Shown here in pieces: positions 55,504 through 64,000 of a stretch of 64,000 nt of DNA; the first letter of the stretch is position 1; every line of letters begins with the position of its first letter. The stretch comes from Pseudomonas karstica. Lineage in GTDB: Bacteria; Pseudomonadota; Gammaproteobacteria; Pseudomonadales; Pseudomonadaceae. The notes beneath the pieces are model-generated. The model was given only the letters and a program-made list of their open reading frames with translations, was not told the DNA's origin and made no database searches. The stretch lies in NCBI RefSeq assembly GCF_009707515.1, contig NZ_WLYI01000005.1:124001-188000 (forward strand), written 5' to 3'. The translations under genes were made by a program, and so were the position numbers.

Positions 55504-57416
55504 TGAGCGAATCGATTTTGAACAACGCCTCGCGCATCGAATTGCTCAGCCCGCGGCTGGCCAACCAGATTGCCGCGGGCGAAGTGGTCGAGCGGCCAGC
55601 GTCGGTGATCAAGGAGTTGCTGGAAAACAGCATCGATTCCGGAGCCAAGCGTATCGACGTCGACGTCGAGCAAGGCGGTGTCAAGCTGCTGCGGGTGCGT
55701 GACGATGGCAGTGGCATCTCTTCCGATGACCTGCCGCTGGCCCTGGCCCGTCACGCCACCAGCAAGATTCGCGACCTGGAAGACCTGGAGCGGGTGATGA
55801 GCCTGGGGTTTCGTGGTGAGGCACTGGCCTCCATCAGCTCTGTGGCGCGCCTGACCCTGACCTCTCGTACCCAAGGCGCCGATCAGGCCTGGCAAGTGGA
55901 AACCGAAGGCCGTGACATGGCGCCCCGGGTCCAGCCGGCCGCCCATCCGGTAGGCACCTCGGTAGAAGTGCGCGACCTGTTTTTCAATACCCCGGCGCGG
56001 CGTAAATTCCTCAAGGCCGAAAAAACCGAATTCGATCACCTGCAAGAAGTCATCAAGCGCCTGGCCCTGGCCCGTTTCGATGTGGCTTTCCATCTGCGTC
56101 ACAACGGCAAGACTATTCTCAGCCTGCACGAAGCCAACGATGACGCGGCGCGTGCTCGCCGGGTGTCGGCGGTTTGCGGCGCAGGCTTTCTTGAGCAGGC
56201 GTTGCCGATTGAGATTGAGCGCAATGGCTTGCGCTTGTGGGGTTGGGTGGGTTTGCCGACCTTCTCCCGTAGCCAGGCGGATTTGCAGTATTTCTTTGTA
56301 AACGGCCGGGCTGTGCGCGACAAGCTGGTGGCCCATGCGGTGCGCCAGGCTTATCGCGATGTGTTGTTCAATGGGCGGCACCCGACCTTTGTACTGTTTT
56401 TCGAGGTCGACCCAGCCGTGGTGGACGTCAATGTGCACCCGACCAAGCACGAAGTACGCTTTCGCGATGGGCGCATGGTTCACGACTTCCTCTACGGTAC
56501 CTTGCACCGTGCGCTGGGCGATGTGCGTCCGGATGATCAGATGTCTGCGCCGATTGTGACGGCGGTGGTCCGGCCTAGCGGTTCGGAAGCTGGTGAGTTT
56601 GGCCCTCAGGGCGAAATGAGCCTGGCGGGCAACCTGCTGCAATCGCCGCAACCTCAACCGAACTACACCGCACCAGGGTCTGGTGCCGGGGCGGGTTATC
56701 AGTACCAATACACCCCGCGCCCGCAATCAGCCGTGCCGGTGGCCGAGGCCCAGGCGGCCTATCGCGAATTTTTTGCTCCACTGCCGGGTGCCGAGCCGGG
56801 CGCTGTCGCCTTGCCAGAGGGCGGCGGTGATGTTCCGCCGCTGGGCTATGCCCTGGCGCAGCTCAAGGGCATCTATATTCTCGCGGAAAACGCCCAGGGG
56901 CTGGTGTTGGTGGATATGCACGCCGCCCACGAGCGGATCATGTACGAGCGATTGAAGATCGCCATGGCCAGTGAGGGCTTGAGCGGCCAGCCACTGTTGG
57001 TCCCGGAGTCCCTGGCGGTCAGCCAGCGCGAAGCTGATTGTGCGGAAGAGCACGTCAGCGTGTTCCAGAAACTCGGTTTTGAATTACAACGCCTGGGGCC
57101 GGAAACCTTGGCCATCCGGCAAATTCCGGCGCTGCTCAAGCAGGCCGAAGCCAATCGTTTGGTGGCCGACGTGCTGGCAGACCTGATGGAGTACGGCACC
57201 AGTGACCGTATCCAGGCGCACATCAACGAGTTGCTCGGTACCATGGCCTGTCACGGTGCAATCCGCGCCAACCGACGCCTGGCCCTGGCGGAAATGAACG
57301 GCTTGTTGAGGGATATGGAAAACACCGAGCGTAGCGGTCAATGCAATCATGGCCGCCCGACCTGGACCCAAATGGGCCTGGACGACCTGGACAAATTGTT
57401 CTTGCGCGGCCGTTGA
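55503..57416 (+). CDS. mutL: DNA mismatch repair protein MutL
   Basis: This 637-residue protein has an N-terminal GHKL ATPase ([26 protein letters not shown] with catalytic Glu near residue 40, DDGSGI, TSKI…[14 protein letters not shown]). A variable linker (about 355-440) and a C-terminal dimerisation domain ([37 protein letters not shown]) follow. The DQHA-x2-E-x4-E endonuclease motif is not evident where expected (the equivalent [12 protein letters not shown] is incomplete), so nicking activity is uncertain. It overlaps both neighbours by one base. Confidence 0.95.
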   Translation: MSESILNNASRIELLSPRLANQIAAGEVVERPASVIKELLENSIDSGAKRIDVDVEQGGVKLLRVRDDGSGISSDDLPLALARHATSKIRDLEDLERVMSLGFRGEALASISSVARLTLTSRTQGADQAWQVETEGRDMAPRVQPAAHPVGTSVEVRDLFFNTPARRKFLKAEKTEFDHLQEVIKRLALARFDVAFHLRHNGKTILSLHEANDDAARARRVSAVCGAGFLEQALPIEIERNGLRLWGWVGLPTFSRSQADLQYFFVNGRAVRDKLVAHAVRQAYRDVLFNGRHPTFVLFFEVDPAVVDVNVHPTKHEVRFRDGRMVHDFLYGTLHRALGDVRPDDQMSAPIVTAVVRPSGSEAGEFGPQGEMSLAGNLLQSPQPQPNYTAPGSGAGAGYQYQYTPRPQSAVPVAEAQAAYREFFAPLPGAEPGAVALPEGGGDVPPLGYALAQLKGIYILAENAQGLVLVDMHAAHERIMYERLKIAMASEGLSGQPLLVPESLAVSQREADCAEEHVSVFQKLGFELQRLGPETLAIRQIPALLKQAEANRLVADVLADLMEYGTSDRIQAHINELLGTMACHGAIRANRRLALAEMNGLLRDMENTERSGQCNHGRPTWTQMGLDDLDKLFLRGR

Positions 57417-58387
57417 TGGGTACTCTCCCTCCGGCCATCTTCCTGATGGGACCTACCGCAGCCGGCAAGACCGACCTGGCTATTGAACTGAGCAAGGTCT
57501 TGCCTTGCGAACTGATCAGTGTCGATTCTGCCCTGGTTTACCGGGACATGGACATCGGCACCGCCAAACCCTCCAAAGAGCTGCTGGCACAATATCCGCA
57601 CCGGCTGATCGACATCATCGACCCGGGCCAGAGCTATTCGGCGGCGGATTTTCGCGCCGATGCCCTGGCGGCCATGGCTGAAATCACCGCGCGGGGCAAT
57701 ATTCCGCTGCTGGTGGGTGGCACGATGCTCTATTACAAGGCGTTGCAGGAAGGCCTGGCCGATATGCCGCCGGCGGATCCCCAAGTGCGCGCCGAGTTGG
57801 AGGATGAGGCGGCACGCCTTGGCTGGCAGGCGCTGCATGATCAGTTGGCGGCGGTGGATCCGGTGTCCGCCGCGCGAATTCACCCCAACGATCCCCAGCG
57901 CCTGTCACGAGCCCTGGAAGTCTGGCGGGTCAGCGGTCAAACCATGACCGCCCATCGACTGAGACAATCTGCGCAAAGTACTGATGTAGGCGCATCTGGA
58001 CAGTCACAATTGCCCTATACTGTGGCGAACCTGGCCGTCGCTCCGGCGAATCGACAGGTTCTGCATGAGCGAATTGCACAAAGATTCACAATTATGTTGG
58101 AACAGGGGTTTGTGGATGAGGTCGTAGCACTGCGTTCCAGAGGTGACCTGCATCCCGGGCTGCCTTCGATACGTGCTGTAGGTTACCGCCAAGTCTGGGA
58201 TCATCTGGATGGCAAGTTGACGTCAGCCGAAATGCAGGAGCGCGGCATCATTGCCACGCGCCAATTGGCGAAGCGCCAGTTCACATGGCTACGCAGCTGG
58301 GCTGACTTGCATTGGCTGGATAGTCTGGATTGCGACAATCTGTCACGTGCCTTGAAATACTTGAGAACGGTCTCCATATTGAGCTGA
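57416..58387 (+). CDS. miaA: tRNA dimethylallyltransferase MiaA
   Basis: This 323-residue enzyme adds the dimethylallyl group to A37 of tRNAs. The P-loop [15 protein letters not shown] is near residue 11, then [18 protein letters not shown] near 35 and [13 protein letters not shown] near 95. The ATG at 57416 overlaps the mutL stop and gives the usual length; a frame extending upstream lies within mutL. It is 94 bases before hfq, in the conserved mutL-miaA-hfq-hflX order. Confidence 0.96.
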   Translation: MGTLPPAIFLMGPTAAGKTDLAIELSKVLPCELISVDSALVYRDMDIGTAKPSKELLAQYPHRLIDIIDPGQSYSAADFRADALAAMAEITARGNIPLLVGGTMLYYKALQEGLADMPPADPQVRAELEDEAARLGWQALHDQLAAVDPVSAARIHPNDPQRLSRALEVWRVSGQTMTAHRLRQSAQSTDVGASGQSQLPYTVANLAVAPANRQVLHERIAQRFTIMLEQGFVDEVVALRSRGDLHPGLPSIRAVGYRQVWDHLDGKLTSAEMQERGIIATRQLAKRQFTWLRSWADLHWLDSLDCDNLSRALKYLRTVSILS

Positions 58388-58481
58388 GTCCTTGCAATTG
58401 CCGTCTATCCTTGGGGGTGTGACGGTCACGAGCTATCTATTTTCCGATTTTTTATTATTGATCCTTAAAGGAGTGCGGCAC

Positions 58482-58742
58482 ATGTCAAAAGGGCATTCGC
58501 TACAAGACCCTTACTTGAATACTTTACGTAAAGAGAAAGTTGGGGTTTCCATCTATCTGGTCAACGGCATCAAGCTGCAAGGTACGATCGAGTCTTTCGA
58601 CCAGTTCGTTATCCTGTTGAAAAATACCGTCAGCCAGATGGTCTACAAACACGCTATCTCGACAGTAGTGCCGGTTCGTCCAATTCGTCTGCCTAGCGCA
58701 ACCGATACCGAACAGGATGACGCTGAGCCAGGTAACGCCTGA
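58482..58742 (+). CDS. hfq: RNA chaperone Hfq
   Basis: This 86-residue protein has the complete bacterial Sm fold: [42 protein letters not shown] (Sm1) and the Sm2 motif YKHAIS near residues 55-60. A short acidic tail (TEQDDAEPG) follows. AAAGGAG lies eight bases before the ATG. It assembles as a hexamer and mediates sRNA action and, with Crc in Pseudomonas, catabolite repression. The long frame upstream of the ATG is not coding. Confidence 0.98.
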   Translation: MSKGHSLQDPYLNTLRKEKVGVSIYLVNGIKLQGTIESFDQFVILLKNTVSQMVYKHAISTVVPVRPIRLPSATDTEQDDAEPGNA

Positions 58743-58754
58743 TAGGAGTCTCCT

Positions 58755-60056
58755 TTGTTCTTTGAGCGCCACGGTGGTGGTGAGCGAGTGATCCTCGTTC
58801 ACTTGGATGGACAGGACCCTGAGGCGCGCGAAGATCCGCAGGAGTTTCAGGAGCTGGCAAATTCGGCCGGCGCCGAGACCGTTGCGTTTTTTAACGTGCC
58901 GCGTCATCGGCCAACCGCCAAATTCTTGATCGGCAGCGGCAAGGTCGAGCAATTGCGCGATCTGGTCCATGCCGAACACGCAGACCTGGTGATTTTCAAT
59001 CACACCCTCACGCCCAGTCAGGAGCGTAACCTCGAACGTGTTTTCGAGTGTCGCGTGATCGACCGCACGGGCTTGATTCTCGATATTTTCGCCCAGCGCG
59101 CCCGTACCCATGAAGGCAAGCTCCAGGTCGAACTGGCCCAGCTTGATCACATGAGCACCCGGCTGGTGCGAGGCTGGACTCACCTTGAACGCCAGGGTGG
59201 TGGTATCGGTATGCGTGGTCCGGGTGAAACCCAGTTGGAAACCGATCGGCGTCTGCTGCGGGTTCGTCTGCGCCAGATCAAGGGCCGCCTGGAAAAAGTA
59301 CGCAGCCAGCGCGAGCAGTCGCGACGTGGCCGTATGCGTGCAGATATTCCTACCGTGTCCCTGGTTGGCTACACCAACGCCGGCAAATCCACGCTGTTCA
59401 ACAACGTGACGAAATCGGACGTGTATGCGGCCGACCAACTGTTCGCCACCCTCGACCCGACCTTGCGCCGCCTGGACGTGGACGACCTGGGGCCGATTGT
59501 GCTGGCCGACACCGTGGGTTTCATTCGTCATTTGCCCCACAAGCTGGTCGAGGCATTTCGGTCTACGCTCGAAGAGTCGAGTAACTCCGACTTGCTGCTG
59601 CACGTGATCGATGCGGCCGAACCTGACCGTATGTTGCAGATTGAGCAAGTGATGGTGGTGCTGGGCGAGATTGGTGCCCAGGACTTGCCGATCCTCGAGG
59701 TCTATAACAAACTCGATTTGCTTGAGGGCGTTGAGCCGCAAATCCAGCGTGACGAAAATGGCAGGCCTCAGCGGGTCTGGCTTTCGGCGCGCGATGGTTC
59801 GGGGCTTGAGTTGCTCAAACAAGCGATTGCCGAGTTGCTGGGCAACGATTTGTTTGTTGGCACCTTGCGCTTGCCGCAGCGTTTTGCTCGACTGCGTGCA
59901 CAGTTTTTTGAGTTGGGCGCGGTTCAGAAAGAAGAACACGATGAAGAGGGTGTCAGTCTGCTGGCCGTTCGATTGCCACGGGCAGAGCTGAATCGGCTGG
60001 TCAGCCGTGAAGGTATCCAGCCGATGGATTTCATCGAACAACACACTTTGCAATAA
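58755..60056 (+). CDS. hflX: Ribosome rescue GTPase HflX
   Basis: This 433-residue GTPase has the HflX N-terminal domain (FFNVPRHRPTAKFLIGSGKVEQL). A coiled coil with GMRGPGETQLETDRRLLR follows near 155, and a G domain with GYTNAGKSTLFN near 200, DTVGFIRHLPH near 248 and NKLDL near 318. It splits stalled ribosomes. The start is a TTG with AGGAG six bases upstream, 12 bases after hfq. Confidence 0.95.
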   Translation: MFFERHGGGERVILVHLDGQDPEAREDPQEFQELANSAGAETVAFFNVPRHRPTAKFLIGSGKVEQLRDLVHAEHADLVIFNHTLTPSQERNLERVFECRVIDRTGLILDIFAQRARTHEGKLQVELAQLDHMSTRLVRGWTHLERQGGGIGMRGPGETQLETDRRLLRVRLRQIKGRLEKVRSQREQSRRGRMRADIPTVSLVGYTNAGKSTLFNNVTKSDVYAADQLFATLDPTLRRLDVDDLGPIVLADTVGFIRHLPHKLVEAFRSTLEESSNSDLLLHVIDAAEPDRMLQIEQVMVVLGEIGAQDLPILEVYNKLDLLEGVEPQIQRDENGRPQRVWLSARDGSGLELLKQAIAELLGNDLFVGTLRLPQRFARLRAQFFELGAVQKEEHDEEGVSLLAVRLPRAELNRLVSREGIQPMDFIEQHTLQ

Positions 60057-60152
60057 AAGCCTGAGAAAGCGGTTGTGCCGCTGTAGCAGGCATTCTGTAG
60101 CATTGGTCGGCGCGCCGTGGGTGCGTCTTTGCTTTATCAGATGGAGAGCGCT

Positions 60153-61328
60153 ATGGCTTGGAATGAGCCGGGTGGCAACTCGAATAATCAGGATCCTTGG
60201 GGTGGTAAACGCCGCAACAATGGCGACCGCAAGGGGCCACCGGATCTCGACGAGGCCTTCCGAAAGCTGCAGGAAAGCCTGAATGGGTTGTTCGGTGGTG
60301 GAAAAAAACGTGGTGGTGACGAGGGTGGTCGCACGAGCAAGGGCGGTGGTTACGGCTTGCTTGGCCTGGCACTCGTTGCGCTGGCGGCCGTTTGGCTGTA
60401 CAGCGCAGTCTATGTGGTCGACGAGCAGGAGCAGGCCGTAGTGCTGCGCTTCGGCAAGTACTACGAGACCGTCGGCCCCGGCCTGAATATCTACTTCCCG
60501 CCGATCGACAAGAAGTACATGGAGAACGTCACGCGTGAGCGTGCCTACACCAAGCAGGGCCAGATGCTGACCGAAGACGAGAACATCGTCGAGGTGCCGC
60601 TGACCGTGCAGTACAAGATCAGCAACCTGCAGGACTTCGTACTGAACGTCGACCAGCCGGAAATCAGCTTGCAACATGCGACCGAAAGCGCCCTGCGCCA
60701 CGTAGTGGGCTCCACCGCGATGGACCAGGTGCTGACCGAAGGTCGTGAATTGATGGCCAGCGAGATCAAGGAGCGCCTGCAACGGTTCCTCGATACTTAT
60801 CGCACTGGTATCACCGTCACTCAGGTCAACGTACAGAGCGCAGCGGCACCACGTGAGGTGCAGGAAGCCTTCGATGACGTGATCCGTGCCCGTGAGGACG
60901 AACAGCGTTCGCGCAACCAGGCTGAGACCTACGCCAATGGCGTGGTGCCAGAAGCCCGTGGTCAGGCCCAGCGCCTCCTTGAAGATGCCAACGGTTACCG
61001 TGATGAAGTGGTCTCCCGCGCCAAAGGTGAGGCGGATCGCTTTACCAAGCTGGTAGTCGAGTATCGCAAGGCACCGGAAGTCACTCGTGAACGTCTGTAC
61101 CTGGACACCATGCAGGAAGTCTTCAGCAACACCAGCAAGGTCCTCGTGACTGGCAGCAAGGGTGGGCAGAACAATCTGCTTTACTTGCCGCTGGACAAGA
61201 TGATTGACAGTGGTCGTAGTGGCAGCAGTACGCCGTCCAGCAGTTCGACTGCCGCAGCCAATGAGGCGAGCGCCCGTGCGGCCGCTGACTTGCAGCAACA
61301 GCAAACACGTACCAGGGAGAGTCGTTGA
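60153..61328 (+). CDS. hflK: FtsH protease modulator subunit HflK
   Basis: This 391-residue SPFH protein has a glycine-rich cytoplasmic N-terminus (NEPGGNSNNQDPWGG…), one membrane helix (GLLGLALVALAAVWLYSAVYVV, residues about 78-99) and a periplasmic SPFH domain. A long helix rich in Ala, Glu and Arg (about 255-330) follows. With HflC it forms a cage around FtsH. I chose the ATG at 60153 with GGAGAG six bases upstream. The stop overlaps hflC (TGATG). Confidence 0.95.
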   Translation: MAWNEPGGNSNNQDPWGGKRRNNGDRKGPPDLDEAFRKLQESLNGLFGGGKKRGGDEGGRTSKGGGYGLLGLALVALAAVWLYSAVYVVDEQEQAVVLRFGKYYETVGPGLNIYFPPIDKKYMENVTRERAYTKQGQMLTEDENIVEVPLTVQYKISNLQDFVLNVDQPEISLQHATESALRHVVGSTAMDQVLTEGRELMASEIKERLQRFLDTYRTGITVTQVNVQSAAAPREVQEAFDDVIRAREDEQRSRNQAETYANGVVPEARGQAQRLLEDANGYRDEVVSRAKGEADRFTKLVVEYRKAPEVTRERLYLDTMQEVFSNTSKVLVTGSKGGQNNLLYLPLDKMIDSGRSGSSTPSSSSTAAANEASARAAADLQQQQTRTRESR

Positions 61329-62194
61329 TGAGCAATAAATCGCTGACCGCTCTGATTTTGGGCGTCGTCGTGGTCATCGCTGCCTGGAACTGCTTCTACA
61401 TCGTGGCTCAGACCGAGCGCGCGGTGTTGCTGCAATTCGGTCGTGTGGTCCAGGCGGATGTCCAGCCGGGCTTGCATGTGAAAATCCCCTACGTCAACCA
61501 GGTGCGCAAGTTCGACGGCCGCCTGATGACGCTGGATGCACCGACACAGCGTTTCCTGACCCTGGAAAAGAAAGCCGTGATGGTTGACGCCTACGCCAAG
61601 TGGCGCGTCAAGGATGCCGAGCGCTTCTACACCGCGACTTCCGGCCTCAAGCAGATTGCCGACGAGCGTTTGTCGCGCCGTCTGGAGTCGGGCCTGCGTG
61701 ACCAGTTTGGTAAGCGCACCCTGCATGAGGTGGTATCCGGTGAGCGTGATGCCTTGATGGCGGATATCACGGGTTCACTGAACAAGATGGCTGAAAAAGA
61801 GCTGGGCATCGAAGTCGTCGATGTTCGGGTCAAGGCCATCGACCTGCCGAAGGAAGTGAACCGGAGCGTGTTCGAGCGCATGAGCACCGAGCGTGAGCGT
61901 GAAGCTCGTGAGCACCGCGCCAAGGGTAACGAGTTGGCTGAAGGTATCCGTGCGGATGCCGATCGTCAGCGCCGTGTACTGTTGGCAGAGGCTTATCGCG
62001 AGTCTGAAGAGGCTCGTGGTGACGGTGATGCTCAAGCGGCGGCAATCTACGCCAAGGCATACGGCCAGGACCAGGAGTTCTACGCGTTCTACCGTAGCCT
62101 GCGCGCCTACCGTGAAAGCTTCGCGAACAAGACCGACGTCATGGTGCTTGACCCAAGCAGTGATTTCTTCCGCTACCTGGAAAAATCCAAGTAA
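61328..62194 (+). CDS. hflC: FtsH protease modulator subunit HflC
   Basis: This 288-residue SPFH protein has an N-terminal membrane helix (LTALILGVVVVIAAWNCFYIV) and the SPFH domain TERAVLLQFGRVVQADVQPGLHVKIPYVNQVRKFD. A helical region (ERMSTEREREAREHRAKGNELAEGIRADADRQ) follows. It is the partner of HflK, with which it overlaps by one base. A rho-independent terminator follows 77 bases downstream. Confidence 0.96.
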   Translation: MSNKSLTALILGVVVVIAAWNCFYIVAQTERAVLLQFGRVVQADVQPGLHVKIPYVNQVRKFDGRLMTLDAPTQRFLTLEKKAVMVDAYAKWRVKDAERFYTATSGLKQIADERLSRRLESGLRDQFGKRTLHEVVSGERDALMADITGSLNKMAEKELGIEVVDVRVKAIDLPKEVNRSVFERMSTEREREAREHRAKGNELAEGIRADADRQRRVLLAEAYRESEEARGDGDAQAAAIYAKAYGQDQEFYAFYRSLRAYRESFANKTDVMVLDPSSDFFRYLEKSK

Positions 62195-62270
62195 CTCGAA
62201 GCTCACTCCGTCTGGCGGCTAAAATGTCGGGCGGGGTGATCCTTTGGGAAAACGGGTGTATGATGCGGCA

Positions 62271-62293
62271 GCCGGGAAATTCCCGGCTTTTTT
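62271..62293 (+). terminator. Rho-independent terminator after hflC
   Basis: GCCGGGA (62271-62277), loop AAT and TCCCGGC (62281-62287) are followed at once by six T residues. It ends the nnrD-to-hflC series before hisZ. Confidence 0.95.
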
Positions 62294-62482
62294 GCGTCTG
62301 CATGTTTGATTGTCGTTTGTTGCTGTGAGGCGACAGGTTTTTCGAGGAAAGTGCCCGACGAGGCCGATTGCTGGTCGTTCGTCACGTCGCTCTTGCGCGT
62401 GGTTTATGCAGGGGCTGGGCATTTCTGCTTCACTCAAGGCTCGCCCGAGGGCAGGCCGCCCGGATCATAGGGGAATGGCGTA

Positions 62483-64000
<1,518 letters not shown>

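Noticed and set aside
58524..61304. Reverse-strand open frame of 926 codons
   Set aside because: It is antisense to hfq, hflX and hflK, which have strong motifs and ribosome binding sites. Long reverse frames are expected from the high-GC codon bias. Its translation has no recognisable domain.
62330..62370. RNase P RNA-like fragment (GAGGAAAGTGCCCGACG)
   Set aside because: Only the GAGGAAAGT part resembles rnpB. The surrounding conserved helices and length are missing.

Overview
The window is a stretch of chromosome from a Pseudomonas of the fluorescens group. This is inferred from the high-GC codon use, from a gene order that closely follows the P. aeruginosa block from about PA5007 down to purA (PA4938), and from the REP-type palindromes and the long multi-copy spacer repeat typical of fluorescens-group genomes. 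I assign homologues from sequence motifs and remembered gene order, not from a search.

Layout. (1) Positions 1-16913 hold the lipopolysaccharide core and export cluster. It contains kinase-like proteins, a carbamoyltransferase, several glycosyltransferases, Mig-14, the PIG-L deacetylase DnpA, the O-antigen ligase WaaL, the lipid A flippase MsbA, HldE and a sugar-nucleotide epimerase. The Kdo transferase gene waaA lies further on (21512). A spacer at 1715-2528 carries an unexplained small reverse-strand gene. (2) Positions 16922-21488 hold a diverged Nudix-like protein, an aldo/keto reductase, an FAD oxidoreductase, an SMR efflux protein and a LysR regulator. (3) Positions 22822-30905 hold tolC, the TPP-riboswitch-controlled thiC, the permease cytX, and nudF, a DUF1249 gene and cpdA. 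(4) Positions 30906-31462 are a nested inverted-repeat element. They are followed by yqiA, parE, a phytase-like esterase, a retropepsin-like protease and parC. (5) Positions 37990-47077 hold a PqiC-like lipoprotein, the ahpA/serB divergent pair, psd, rhdA, an HDOD gene and motAB under a clear sigma-28 promoter.

(6) Positions 47130-48986 are the accessory part of the window. A reverse-strand three-gene unit encodes a ThsB-like TIR protein, a caspase-like protease that carries a frameshift, and a second TIR protein. It sits between motB and rsgA, which I recall as neighbours in P. aeruginosa. This looks like a TIR-caspase (Thoeris type IV-like) antiphage system with an additional TIR subunit, and it is the most interesting locus here.

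(7) Positions 49225-64000 return to conserved housekeeping genes: rsgA, orn, a TRIC channel, queG, the nnrD-tsaE-amiB-mutL-miaA-hfq-hflX-hflK-hflC series, hisZ and the start of purA. No tRNA, rRNA, CRISPR array, insertion sequence or prophage is visible.
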